From: Caprella mutica
Taxonomy: Eukaryota > Arthropoda > Malacostraca > Amphipoda > Caprellidae
Length of the DNA stretch: 64,000 bases
Direction: 5' to 3'
NCBI GenBank assembly: GCA_947561585.1
Contig: CANNZV010001860.1
Location: forward strand, 62,001 to 126,000
Shown here in pieces: positions 45,100-55,924 of this stretch (its first letter is position 1; each line of letters opens with the position of its first letter). A program made the translations under genes and the position numbers. The notes under the pieces were generated by a model. The model did not search any database. It was not told the origin of the DNA and saw nothing but the letters and a program-made list of their open reading frames with translations.

Positions 45100-45370
45100 A
45101 AAAAAACACATTTTAAAATAGCTTTTTTCTGCGGTGTTAAAAATGCTAGTGTGGAACGGGCCTTAACCATGCAAAAAACAAGCGAAGAACAAATATTCAG
45201 AGTGAAAACTTCAATAAGATCAAAATGTCGCTGAAGTTATTCAATTTTTCAAATAGTTTCCAAGGAAGAAGTGTAAGCATCCTTTATTATATTGTCCACC
45301 ATTATAATTTTTTCCTTTTATTCACTGCCTTTTAGTAAGTAAAATCACAGAGTTAGCTCTAAGAATAACC
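45100..45370. other. Unassigned DNA with MITE-like end
   Basis: 'GTGTGGAACGGGCCTTAA' near 45152 resembles the right end of a TTAA/TAA-flanked MITE. I do not find its left partner. Confidence 0.3.
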
Positions 45371-45374
45371 TTCG

Positions 45375-45577
45375 CGCAATGACAAAAATAATCACCCTCA
45401 TTCTTTGCTTTCCTGTTCTTAAACTATGTCCATCAGATCAAAAATGTTTCTACCAGTTAATAGTAAAATAATAGGCAGAGAAAAAGGGATAAAGACACAT
45501 TTTTTTTCGTCCATTGGTTAACGATTTACAAGTATTTGAAAAAGCGGAAACATTTTTGTGGCCCATACTGTACAATG
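45375..45577 (-). mobile_element. Fragment of DNA transposon N, copy 1
   Basis: Shared with 52827-53028 at about 85-90% identity. On the minus strand the end reads CAGTATGGGCCACAAAAATG right after a TA, as at a Tc1/mariner-type terminus. It abuts the gag remnant in the middle of its coding frame. No transposase motif is seen in the 200 bp present. Confidence 0.5.
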
Positions 45578-45905
45578 AAATAATACGAGGTCTTGTGCTG
45601 CCTATGTAGTGCTCACGTAAAATACGAAGTGCCTTCTTGCCATCATCCTGTGCATCTCTAATTATCAACGAAATACTTTTGTCATCAATGCATAGCACTA
45701 ACTCTTCAAATACAATGGCATTCTTCTCTCTTCGTTCAGCGGTACGTTCAGCGGTGCGCTCAGCCGATTCTTCAGCGGTTGAGTTCCCATTCGCGAGAGC
45801 ATCAAGTAGTTTTAATAAACGAAGATGAGCTTTAAATTTAACTTCAAACGACTCAAACTTTTCTGAATTTCCATCAAAATATAATTGTGGCTTTCTGGGA
45901 TGATA
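45570..45905 (-). pseudogene. Copia-type retrotransposon gag remnant
   Basis: On the minus strand an uninterrupted frame (45917 down to 45450) contains PQLYFDGNSEKFESFEVKFK and later ISLIIRDAQDDGKKAL, RILREHY and STRPRIISLY. This is the pattern of the gag-like (UBN2-type) domain of insect Copia polyproteins: 'PxLxFDG...W/F..kF', acidic 'D.kS..LI.rda', 'ALxILREHY', 'kPRiisLY'. Between the halves is a short tandem TAERTAERTAERREK insertion. There is no start codon, since an upstream TAA lies at 45918. After ISLY the frame runs into transposon-N sequence and stops, so the zinc knuckle, protease, integrase and RT are absent. It is a dead fragment, orphaned from any LTR. The family is confident, the subfamily unknown. 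Confidence 0.8.
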
Positions 45906-46094
45906 AAAACAGATTATTTAGATATGGCAACAGGGAACAATGAGACAAGCACAACCTCTTAGTATGAATGTATTTGAAGGACTGAATGCGTGACAAAATA
46001 AATTTGAGAAGCGCGTCACATAGACAAAGAAAATGACATTCAAGGACATTGTAGAAACGATAATATAAAGTAGTATTAATAAATTTGTTATTTT

Positions 46095-46430
46095 CAATAC
46101 GGCTCAAGCTTTTAATTCATTTTTCATATTTTGTAAAATCATATCAGGGATATTAAACACGTCTCGTTGTAGATTGAAAATAAATAACTCGGGTAGTGTA
46201 CCAGTGTCTTTTGGCAAATATTTTTGGCTCTCAACATAGAGTATACGCAATAATGTTCTTATTTCAACTTAAGATATAATGAAGTTTCTAATTTGTATTT
46301 AGTGTACATTTAGAGTGAACTCAATAGAGATAATATCATTAATGCTAATATGTTTCATTGTGAGAATTATTTGCAGTTGTGCACCTATGTAAAAGTTAAA
46401 GATTTAACTCAATGAATGTAATAAATATCT
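46095..46430 (+). repeat. Repeat module D, copy 6
   Basis: 'AAAATCATATCAGGGATATT', the hairpin region TTTTGGCTCTCAACATAGAG (46222-46241, stem shortened to 4 bp) and 'TGAGAATTATTTGCAGTTGT'. Confidence 0.7.
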
Positions 46431-46504
46431 CTAATTATTTCATTAGTATTAAGTAATATTTTTCATCTATAATCAATATTCAACCGATAATTCTATCCCA
46501 ATTT

Positions 46505-46735
46505 CTGTTCTACACACCGAAATAATCTCTAGACGATAGAAGAGTATTTACTGGTGAGCATTACTAGATGGGCATTGTATAATTTGTGTTATTAATTAGT
46601 TATTGCTATATTGTAATATTTTATGTTTTAACTCTAGATCATGTTACCCTAGCTAAGTTAACTACTATTCTATGTGATTTTTTTTTGGTGGGAATCCGGA
46701 ATAGCCAACAATCTTCCAAACTGACATTATGGTAT
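46505..46735 (-). repeat. Repeat module B', truncated within the core
   Basis: Begins 'TCTCTAGACGATAGAAGAGT', so the invariant core is cut just outside its edge. It continues to 'GAATCCGGAATAGCCAACAA'. Confidence 0.7.
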
Positions 46736-46739
46736 TAAA

Positions 46740-47125
46740 ATTTGGCCAAAGACATTTGGCTGACATTAGATTTTGCGTAAATATGGTCGAACAGACATTT
46801 TTCTGAAAGAATTTATCTAATGTACTGTACAGTGTACATATATCCTCCGTTATAATATTTTTTTTATCATCTTTTTCTGTGGAATGGAAAGTTACTTCAT
46901 AAAATGGGAAAAAATATGTGATGATGTGTGTACATAATGTGTATCCATATTACGAACTACAAGCATAAACTGCTCAACAATTTGAATTATTTCATCATCA
47001 TGGATTTTATCTCAACTATAAGGCTCCTCTCTTCAATGACTTTCTTTGGAAAATCGTTCCGGAGTTACTTCTGTTATCATAGGTTTTTATGTTATGTAGA
47101 GTTATTAAATTTTTACTATCTGTTC
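46740..47125 (+). repeat. GACATTTGGCC units and module I, copy 2
   Basis: 'GACATTTGGCTGACATTAG' and 'CGAACAGACATTTTTCTGAA' are followed by module I with 'TCTGTGGAATGGAAAGTTAC' and 'CTCTCTTCAATGACTTTCTT'. It is collinear with 40400-40830. The 88-codon frame here is repeat-derived. Confidence 0.65.
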
Positions 47126-47127
47126 AG

Positions 47128-48260
47128 CCAAATGTTCTTCGGCAAATTGTTCGTCAACACTAAAGTTTATATGGACAGAAGTATACGTTTCTAGTAAATG
47201 ATCTTCTTAAGTAAGAAATATACGGAAGCAATATATTATCATAGCTGAATTATGGACAGCCTATTATTTTAACTGAACACTTCACTCCTAACTACAGTAA
47301 TTTGTCATTTCTTGGGGTAACTTATGTATTTTATTATTATATATTATATTCCAAATATTAATATTATAGTAAGTTATGTATAATTTATCACCAGGTTATA
47401 ATCGAATTTTAGATTATTAATTTAATTCTTTGTTCTAATCGATGTCAAACTAATCATTTCTAAAATTAATTAATCGAATAAGAATAATTTGTTCTGTATT
47501 TTATGATATTTTAATCGTTATTGTGAAAATGAAATTAGAAATAGAGTCATTTTCATTTCACACAAATAACTATTTTGATTTAATTGACAAATTAGAAAAT
47601 GTAGTAAAATAAGTTTACAAAATCAATAATTCTTCATATTAAATATTTCCTAGTAAATTACTTAAAAAATAAACCTCCTATCACTATTCATTTATATTAT
47701 ATAATTAGTCGTCAACTTAAAAATGTGTAATATTTATTGAATATTGTTTTTATTACTTTGCGATAGAACTAAATAAAATATAATAGTCTTCCCTTCAAAT
47801 TTTTAATTTCAAATATATTTTAAATAAAAGCAGCATTACAAGTTAAACATTAAATCAAATTTAAAGTAATTCTCAAACTTTCTCAACATTTTCATACATC
47901 TTTATGTTTCTTTTTTATAATTATATTTATTTTCCTTGTGATTAATGCTTTCAGTTTCTTTTCTTTTTACTGAAAAATATATTTCACATTTAGTTAAATC
48001 ATATCAGTTAAATTAAACAGATCTCAGTTCAGTTTTCGAAATGATTAATGTGCATAAAAAATTTCAATATATCATAACTAATTTTGTCTCTCAACAGAGA
48101 GAATATCCCTATGATAATTATTTTTTTTCATACCTCAGTTTTAATGTAGTTTTTATTCTGCATGTAGTGAACATTTAGAATCAAATAAAATTAATATTTC
48201 TTCGCGAGAATTATTGGGAGATCTGTAACTATGTATTAGTTAAAAAACTTATTTATTGCA
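47128..48260 (+). repeat. Repeat unit A-spacer-D, copy 2
   Basis: Satellite 'AGCCAAATGTTCTTCGGCAA', A (47160-47340), the AT-rich spacer and D (47940-48260) with hairpin GTCTCTCAACAGAGAGAATA at 48086-48105. Confidence 0.75.
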
Positions 48261-48419
48261 TAAAGTAATTATTTATTATTGAAGTTTTATCATTTTATTC
48301 AAACTTTTCGATTATGATAAGTTAAAGTACTTATTATAATTCTTTTGACACCAGTACTTTTGTCAAGAAATTATGTTAATTCTACTTCTTTCAAAATTAA
48401 TGCATTTATTGTTATTTAT

Positions 48420-48805
48420 ATAATTCATTCAACTAGCTCTTAGAATATTAAATCACAATTAAGGTAATTTATATTGATATTATTCACTTCCGAAACCTCC
48501 ATCTGATGATATTGGAAGAGAGAACTTTATTGTGATTGCTAAATTATAAAAAAAAATACTGAATGGCATATTTCTATCATATGAACCCTCAATAATAAGT
48601 TACTAACATAAGAAGTAAATATGGACAGAACTTTGTCCTCAAAAATATACTAGAAAATTTAATTGCAAAACACTGCTAAATAATCAATTGAAATATGGAG
48701 ATGTTATTATTTTAACTGAACACTTCACTCCTAACTACATTAATCTGTCATTTCTTGGGTTAACTTATGTAATCTGATTCAGAGTGAGATATATTAGATT
48801 ATCCC
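48420..48805 (+). repeat. Composite K-A
   Basis: K ('TTCAACTAGCTCTTAGAATA', 'AACCTCCATCTGATGATATT') and A (48606-48805), including 'GGACAGAACTTTGTCCTCAA' and 'ATTTCTTGGGTTAACTTATG'. Confidence 0.75.
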
Positions 48806-48868
48806 TTATAATATTCAATGTGTCAATATTAGTGTAACTGATTCTTAATTTATTAAAGGTTTATAATA

Positions 48869-49140
48869 CCGGGTGTTCCACCTAGGGGTGACTGATAAAA
48901 AAACATTATAAAACGTAAACCAACAGAGAGAGAACCCTCAACTTCTCGTCATTCTTTCAGAAAATACTTCATGTTTTTGTAGTATTAAAATGAAATTTCA
49001 ACCTAAATATTTATTTAAACAAAATCCTCAACATGACCTCCGTTTATTTCCAGGCATTTATGCAATCGTCGCTGATACCTCATCATTTCTTTTCGGTGAT
49101 GTGCCATTCAAAGGCCGTATCAAAAACAATTAAATATTTA
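48869..49140 (-). mobile_element. Terminal fragment of a DDE DNA transposon
   Basis: The end CCGGGTGTTCCACCTAGGGG follows a TA (48867-48868). It encodes on the minus strand the C-terminal tail of a transposase (separate entry). The other end is missing. It has replaced C' and part of B' between the A copy on its left and B' on its right. Confidence 0.65.
49015..49107 (-). pseudogene. C-terminal tail of a DDE transposase
   Basis: The last 22 residues read MRYQRRLHKCLEINGGHVED followed by FV and a TAA. The 'RRLxxCLExNGGHxExxx-stop' tail is characteristic of a large insect family of Tc1/IS630-like transposases that also carry an N-terminal DUF4817-type helix-turn-helix. It is preceded by an in-frame ATG that need not be a start. 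The catalytic domain and N-terminus are absent, so this is a fragment of about 30 codons. Its position about 150 bp inside a TA-bounded transposon end is where such a tail is expected. Confidence 0.65.
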
Positions 49141-49154
49141 TTGCTCAGTTTAAA

Positions 49155-49335
49155 ATTGTGTTTCAACTCTAGATCGTGTTACTCTAGCTGAGTGAGTTAC
49201 CCTCTATGTGACTTGTTCTGGTGGAGAATTCACGATAGCCAACAGACTTTTCAGTTAGTCTTACTAGTTTTAGAAAATTGATATAAGTTATATTTATTAG
49301 GTTTGATTTAGTCGATGGTAGAACAAAGACTAGGG
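49155..49335 (-). repeat. Repeat module B', 3' part only
   Basis: 'TGTGTTTCAACTCTAGATCG', 'TGACTTGTTCTGGTGGAGAA' and 'AGTTAGTCTTACTAGTTTTA' match 26650-26760. The invariant core is missing because of the transposon fragment to the left. Confidence 0.7.
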
Positions 49336-49522
49336 AGATATTGTGAAAGAAAAACTATCTTAATTTATGCACATCCTGTCGAAGATGCCAAATAGGATCT
49401 CAAGAATAGAATTCCGTCTTCCTAAAGTGGGTACTCTATTCTAACAAAAGTTAAAAATAACTACCTGTTATATCTAACGGTAATTATATGAATTAAAATA
49501 GTGTGAACATATACAATATATA

Positions 49523-50690
49523 CAGGGTGGCACAAAAAAAAGGAAACCCATTTTCAAACTAGTTTATTTTTCAAACTATCAAAGCTAGAAATTTTCTAAA
49601 AACACATTTTTATTCGTTCACTTTTTTTGCATCTATTTTGTCTATCTGTTAAGAGTTACGACAAAAATTAAACATCCAGCAGCGAATTATAAAAATGGAA
49701 ATAAAAAGGGCTTGTGCGAGAACGAAAAGCACAAAAAAGTTCATGATAGGAATAATTTATTTCCATTGGAAGTAGTAAAAATTGAATTCTACTATTTTTC
49801 ATTCAATTAACGTTTTTGTTATTGACTCTTTCATTCATGGAAATACATCTTCATCACCAATCACGATAAATGGTTTCTTTGCAGAAACCATTTTGCAAAA
49901 TTTAGACGGTGCTGTAAATCAGTTCTAAGAGTTCATGCCTTACGTGCATCTTGAAAGGATAATATCTCAAATCGTGTTTAACAATTTGGTTGAATATGTA
50001 TTAAATGATATATAGTCCTTACTTTCTGATTGATATTTTTGTATTATCATTGAGCTGTTCATGAAAAAGATTAATATTTTCATGTGTTCATTCTTTTCTC
50101 TTGCGACATTATCACTTTTTGTTCAAATTTAAAGTGGTTTCTTCAGTTTTGAACTTATTAACATTTGTAAATATGGTTGGTTTTATAGTTGGTGTAAATC
50201 TTTCCAGAAAGCATTGTTCAAAATGAGGTTGAACCTGTGTAAAGCTTCCAGTGATTAAAAAAAATGTCACAACAAAAACTCTTCGTTCTTTTGAAAGCTG
50301 CATTTGGAGGGTTTCGAATAGGATATAAAAAATTAACGGCGAAATGATTTTATAAATTTAATCGTCAAAAACAAATTCTCAAATGGTGATCATTTTTTTA
50401 TTTCCACTTATTTGTTAAAAAAATAGAATTTATTGTTTATACATCCATATGAAATGAATTATACCTCTCATGATTTTTTTCCTATAGCTCATCCTCGCGC
50501 ATCCCTTTTCATTTTCTTTTTTTAATTCGCTGCTGGATGCTTATTTTTTTCGTAACCTTTAACCGATTATCGAGGTAGATGCAGAAAAAGTAAAAAAAAA
50601 TGAAACTGTGTTTTAGAAAATTTCTTGCTTTGATAGTTTGTAAAATAAACTAATTTGAAAATGGGTTTTCTTTTTTATTCTGCCACCCTG
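49523..50690 (-). mobile_element. TA-flanked DNA transposon with ~240-bp terminal inverted repeats
   Basis: The left end CAGGGTGGCACAAAAAAAAG and the right end ATTCTGCCACCCTG are inverted copies, and similarity continues inward for about 240 bp on each side ('AAACTATCAAAGC', 'CCAGCAGCGAATTA'). TA flanks both sides (49521-49522, 50691-50692). It is 1168 bp long. The interior holds a single helix-turn-helix frame on the minus strand and no DDE domain, so it is non-autonomous. Confidence 0.88.
50112..50303 (-). pseudogene. DUF4817-like helix-turn-helix, remnant of transposase N-terminus
   Basis: The frame includes ERRVFVVTFFLITGSFTQVQ, HFEQCFLERF, then TPTIKPTIFTNVNKF and TEETTLNLNK. This matches the pattern of the DUF4817-type DNA-binding domain found at the N-terminus of insect Tc1/IS630-like transposases: 'qRvfVV..yf.t.Sy..VQ..F...F....pPt..TI...v.KF...Gt'. 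It opens with a non-ATG codon (TTG near 50303) and stops after the domain, with no downstream catalytic domain before the opposite terminal repeat. Such a stand-alone domain could in principle bind the element's ends, but without an ATG or visible promoter I regard it as a relic. It sits centrally in the TA-flanked element 49523-50690. Confidence 0.6.
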
Positions 50691-50699
50691 TACTTTATA

Positions 50700-51240
50700 T
50701 TTGTGATATTGTTTCAAATTAAATTAAAAATTAAAAAATCAATCTGAACGCATAATGTGAAAACCCTTTTTTAATTTTGATTTAATTTTGTTGGCTCTTA
50801 CAGGCAGATTTCTATTAGATGACATCATATGTATGTGATTATGTAAATATTTTAACACTAGGAAATTAAACTAGCATTTTATCAGAGCGAGTGTTAGTTT
50901 GTATTAGGATTTTTTAACGCATATGTGTGAAAATGACGTCTAATTCACATTCGAGATATTCTAACATTCCCTAGAAATATTTTAGAAACTCGATTTAGAT
51001 AAAGTGAGATATCATATTTACTTAATAGGGTAATTGTTACTAATATTGTGATATACAAAGCATCTTCAATTAGTAAGTAATGCCTAATTTAATGGCATGT
51101 TTTAAATAATTTCAATGTCAGCAGCCGATGTGAATGCTACAAAAGCGAAGAACAGGAGAAATTACAATATCTAAAGTCATAATATTTATTATCATTTTCT
51201 TTATCATCAATAACAAAATATAGTACACAATTTTTAAATT
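50700..51240. other. AT-rich stretch, nothing recognised
   Basis: No repeat or coding signature identified. All frames contain frequent stops. Confidence 0.4.
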
Positions 51241-51284
51241 TAATTATATGATTGTGGAATAAATATGAATAAAATCTTTATTGA

Positions 51285-51910
51285 TTAATTTATTCTTCAA
51301 CATTTAGCTTTACAAAAAGCTAATTGTTTATATCTAATTAAATTATTAGTGGAAATTCCTTCCTTAATTCATATATGTTCGTTTCTTTTCGAATTGAATA
51401 ATATTTATTTTAACGGGTAAATGCACTGGTAATTAAATTACTGCGATAGGTTTGGATATTCACTGAGAATTAGAAAATATTTCTTTTAGTTACTATTAAA
51501 TATATTTCATTATAAGCAATTAATACAAAATATGAATAAATTCCGAATCCATAATTTTATATTTGTTACGATAGAAACAATATTTTCCATTATTCAATAT
51601 TGTGTATCTATTATATTTTTTATTTCACTGTAATTCACACATTTCATCTCATTTTCACCGCATTATAAGCAATTTATGATATTTTGTTAAATCATATCAG
51701 GGAAATTTAGCACATCTCTTTGCTGATCGGAAATGGATTAACTGAAACAATTTTATTATTAAAAAATAAATATTTTGGCTCTCGTGAGAGGAAATATATT
51801 TTATTGTTCTATTTTTATATATTTCAGATTTAATTGTGTTTTTAATCTGTATTTAGTGTACTTTTAGGATCGAGTAATAATTCATGTGAGAATTATTGGG
51901 AGCTCTCTGT
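51285..51910 (+). repeat. Repeat module D'-D, copy 7
   Basis: 'GAATTGAATAATATTTATTT', 'TAACGGGTAAATGCACTGGT', 'TGCGATAGGTTTGGATATTC', 'TCATATCAGGGAAATTTAGC' and hairpin TTTTGGCTCTCGTGAGAGGA (51774-51793, two-base loop). Near-collinear with the reverse complement of 11640-12145. Confidence 0.78.
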
Positions 51911-51914
51911 GACT

Positions 51915-52480
51915 CAGATATCTATCTACAATATTAAACAGAGTAGTGTATCCAAATCATTAAATCTGAATCCTAGTAACATAGCCCTTAAAAGTTTGTT
52001 CTGTAATAACTAAATTACTATACAAAGTAGTAAATAAATTACCTATTATACCATAATGCAATTGAATAAAATCAATAGTGATTTTCTGATATGGGAAATG
52101 TTAAGATTTTTTAATAAAAATTATATTAATAAAATTTCTAATTTTCAGATAAACTTTTCTGTTGCATTATTATTATCCACATCATTATTTATACAGGTTG
52201 AAGTGTTCAATATTTTAAACTTTGATAACCTCCTTAAATATCATTTCTATTTGATTCTTGTTGGTTGCAAAACAATTTCAACACTTAACAATTTTTCTTT
52301 TTATATCACATTTCATGCGACAGCTTTAACTTCAGTTTAATTTGGACAGAAAAATATTCTTTTTATTAGTTGGCTTTTCCATATTTTATGTACAATGTAT
52401 CCTTCTTTAGGATATAAATATACAACTTTAAAAGAAACATTAGTTAAAGAGGAAAAGCTTGGATCCTCTATTCTAAAAAA
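51915..52480. other. Unassigned AT-rich DNA
   Basis: 'CCTAGTAACATAGCCCTTAA' near 51971 recurs near 14237. A 94-codon plus-strand frame (52056-52340) is hydrophobic and AT-driven, without family resemblance. I do not call it. Confidence 0.35.
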
Positions 52481-52481
52481 A

Positions 52482-52509
52482 CGATGTGACCCACCGGTGG
52501 GTCACATCG
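52482..52509. repeat. Perfect 28-bp palindrome
   Basis: CGATGTGACCCACC (52482-52495) is followed directly by its exact reverse complement GGTGGGTCACATCG. It is GC-rich against an AT-rich background, with ACCGGT at the centre. A related half-site lies near 13838 ('CACCGGTGGGCACACTGCAA'). Confidence 0.92.
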
Positions 52510-52826
52510 CAGGAAACGTGTTATTCCAGTCAATGTTAATTGACAAGAATTTCCGAACTTCCAGAACGGACTTCTGTGAAGAACTTTGCTGAATATAACT
52601 AATATTTTCTGATGAAGCACATTTTATAAGCTCTTTCATATTAGTGTCACCTGTACATATATTAAAAGGTAATTAATGAAGAATATTCCAGCTTCCCATT
52701 ATTATTGCTGTAACTGGCGCACTACTAACCAGCAAAATACATCTAAAATTACTTCATATACCTCGAAATATTAGGAGGGTGACCATATGTGATGGAAGGT
52801 TTGGGTACCCGTTATAATAAATGTTA

Positions 52827-53028
52827 CGCAATGACAAAAACAATCACCCTCACTCTTAGTTTACCTGTTCTTAAACTATGTCCATCAGTTCGAAAATGTT
52901 CTTACCTGTTAATAGAACATCAAGAGGCAGAGAAAAAGAGACCAAGATACATTTGTTTCGTTCATTGGTTAACGATTTAAAAGTATTTGAAAAAGCGGAA
53001 ACATTTTTGTGGCCCATACTGTATAATG
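52827..53028 (-). mobile_element. Fragment of DNA transposon N, copy 2
   Basis: Collinear with 45375-45577: 'CGCAATGACAAAAACAATCA', 'TTCTTAAACTATGTCCATCA', 'TTCATTGGTTAACGATTTAA', 'GCGGAAACATTTTTGTGGCC', ending CATACTGTATAATG. No transposase motif is seen. The 63-codon frame over it differs between copies and is not a gene. Confidence 0.5.
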
Positions 53029-53029
53029 T

Positions 53030-54125
53030 GACTAATGTCTAGAACAGTATCAACACTGTTATTCTTTTATTCTTTGCATCAACATGGTTTTAATTGATTT
53101 AAAGCTACATATAATGTGACTAATGTCTATAACAGTATATATAAATAGAAATATTTATTCTGAAATTATGTTGAAATAAAATGTTGCTATGGCTGTCTAT
53201 TCTTTTCTGTTTTGTCTGTGTATACTTTACATTAATTATATTATTTCAATAATCCATAGAAATTCATAATGACTCCATAAATTATTGATTTTGGATTAGT
53301 TTTTATGGATCTAATGTAAAATTAAAATGTCGAAATGATTAGTATGGTATCTGCAATTCTCTACCAGTACAGTGCAGAGTACAACTTACAATTTGAGAAC
53401 AATAGCTTGACGTAGTCTGCTATCTGCATTATAATTGTTGATTTCACCCAATGAAATTATATGAGGGAAAATATATTGTGTGTAAAAGTTTTAGTTTGTT
53501 CTGCAGATAACAGACTAATAACAGTTTGCACTCTTGAATTCTGAAGTTTGCTATTTGCGGATAGCATACTAATGAAAAATGTTAATTAGTCACACTGAAA
53601 CATTCCTGAAACACTTGAAAGGTTTAACTAAAAACATTTAGAAAATTTGAAAGTTTTTATCCGAATGAATTCTCTCAAACGACTAATAATTCTTCATAGA
53701 TTTAGAAACATAAAACAAATACAAAATGTTTAACCTAAAATAACTGAGTTGAAACATACGCTACGAAACCAAAAACTACACCGCGGACACCAGAAGAAGA
53801 ATGAACACAAAAATGGTAAAAAGTTTGCATGATATCCATTAGTTTCAAGTATCATTTTGTTTGAATTGTGTCAATTTGAATGTAAAAAACCTAAACACTT
53901 TACTCTACTTTGCCCGACAGACCAACATTGGTCTATAGGGGGGTTGATTTTATTTAAGAAAAATAAATGTAAACAATTCAATATACTTTGTGCCATTTTA
54001 AATCTTGATTTCAATAAGGTTTTCATTTCCATCAGTGAAATAACATGCAGATACACATATTGTATTTGTAAGACTTATGATATAAAACATTAAAATAACA
54101 GACAGAAACAAACATTATATCATAA
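53030..54125. other. Unassigned AT-rich DNA
   Basis: Contains a diffuse inverted repeat ('GTAGTCTGCTATCTGCA' near 53414 and 'TCTGCAGATAACAGAC' near 53500). Overlapping frames of 61-78 codons on opposite strands (53857-54093) have no family resemblance. Confidence 0.35.
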
Positions 54126-54126
54126 G

Positions 54127-54305
54127 AAAAGTGAATTTGGACAGAGAATTGTCCTCAAAAATTGACAATTTAATTAATTAATCTGATATGTATATTCCTG
54201 CCTGAAAATTGGAGACCTTATTATTATAACTGAACACTTATTCCGAAGTTAAGTAAACTGTCATTTCTTGGGGTAACTTATGAGATTTATGAGGTGTATT
54301 TGATT
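54127..54305 (+). repeat. Repeat module A, copy 20
   Basis: 'GGACAGAGAATTGTCCTCAA', 'GGAGACCTTATTATTATAAC' and 'ATTTCTTGGGGTAACTTATG'. The inner end is diverged. Confidence 0.75.
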
Positions 54306-54609
54306 ATTACTTATTCCTTCCCCTGTAGTCTTTCATAAATTATTTAACTTTGCATCACTTATTATTATTGGAATACAAAAGAATAAACAAAGTTTTATTT
54401 ATGTAGGAAATCGAGAGAATGGAAGAGAATCTTTAGACAATTCAACCTTGATTTATGCTAACAGTACACTTAGGAAAGGAACATAATTTAAATTGAATTA
54501 TGATTTCTGTAAAACATTCAACCTCATTCATAGAGTATCTAGTCATTTCATATTATTGAATAATTAAAATTAATTCATTCCGATCATTATTTTATAAACA
54601 CTAAAACAA

Positions 54610-55880
54610 TCGAAATGCATTTATGGTGAGGATTATAGGAGATTTAGTTGGGTTCTCTCTCGATCTTCTATGAACTCACCAATATTTTTCTTTTTGTATT
54701 CACTACTTACATTCTTAACCAGTGACATTTTTCACCTCAAACAGACAGTTTCCGGATAGAGAGCCTGAGAGTCTGCGTGAAGATGATACGGAGTTTGATA
54801 GTCTATGAGTTAAAAAAAGAGATCTGCTGAACATTAACGGGTAAATGCACTGGCAATTGAATTACTGCGACAGGTTTGGATATTAACTGAGAATTGGAAA
54901 ACATTTCATATAGTTTCTGTAAAACGTTTTACATAATATACAATTATTAAGATAGAATGGATGAATTCTGATACCATACTGTTATAATGGTAAATATAGA
55001 GCCATAAGTTTTCAATAATGTGCATCTATTTGATTTATTATTTTCACTCTGACTCACGCTTTTCATTTCCTTTTAACCAATTTTTGATTTTTTGTAAAAT
55101 CATATCAGGAAAATTTAGTTGATGTCTTAGTTGATTGGCAATAAATTAACTTGGAAATCAATAAATTACATTCTAGTTTATAATATTTTCTTTCCTATTT
55201 TTCTAAAACCTTTCATTATTCTATTCATTCAAACTCCAGATCTAATGTAGTTTCTTCTTCTGTATTTAGTGCATTAAAGCTAAAATTTTACGGGAGAATT
55301 ATTGGAAATCTTTAACTAAATGGAAGTTAAATACCTTAACTCAATGATTTTTTTTTTTTTTTAATATTACAAGAAATTATTACGTATAAATGATATATCC
55401 ATACCAATTTCTGGTCTATATCTGTTTTTTTAATAAATATGCATTAAATGGTACCTTGATATATTTATTCATCAAATATTAACCATAAAATTTTGTTATA
55501 TCATATGTATTTATCTATAAATTTTTGGCACTCAATTGAGAGTTATATTTAAAATAATATTCAATTGTATGTTGATAAATTCATGATCAATTTAAAAGAA
55601 ACTTGTTGGCAATATAATTAGACAAAATTATCCCTGGATGAAAGATAGACAGAGTGGTCTACATGCAGCTTGAAATCACTAAACTGATTAGATTTCCTTT
55701 CGAATGTTTGTTTAGGCCTATGGAATGAATGAAATTATAGATTTATACCCAATTGGAATATGAAATATATTTAGTTATGCAAAAAATGTATCTTCCAATA
55801 AAATGATGCATTGGAAAAAAAATATATGCTAGAGCTGAGGAGAGTCCCGGCTCCCTCGAATCATTCTGAGGGAAATACTG
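54610..55880 (+). repeat. Repeat module D'-D plus 'TACATGCAGC' block, longest D copy
   Basis: Order: 'GATTTAGTTGGGTTCTCTCT', 'CAAACAGACAGTTTCCGGAT', 'CGGAGTTTGATAGTCTATGA', 'GACAGGTTTGGATATTAACT', 'AAATCATATCAGGAAAATTT', 'CCAATTTCTGGTCTATATCT', the weak hairpin GGCACTCAATTGAGAGT (55527-55543), 'AGAGTGGTCTACATGCAGCT' and 'TTATACCCAATTGGAATATG'. This copy shows that D is continuous with the block that carries the short frame at 57911. Confidence 0.75.
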
Positions 55881-55924
55881 TTTCAAATAAAAAAAACATG
55901 TTTTAACTGAATTATGTAAATATA

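Noticed and set aside
52056..52340. 94-codon hydrophobic frame, considered as a chemoreceptor exon
   Set aside because: No conserved receptor motif or splice sites recognised; composition typical of AT-rich non-coding DNA.
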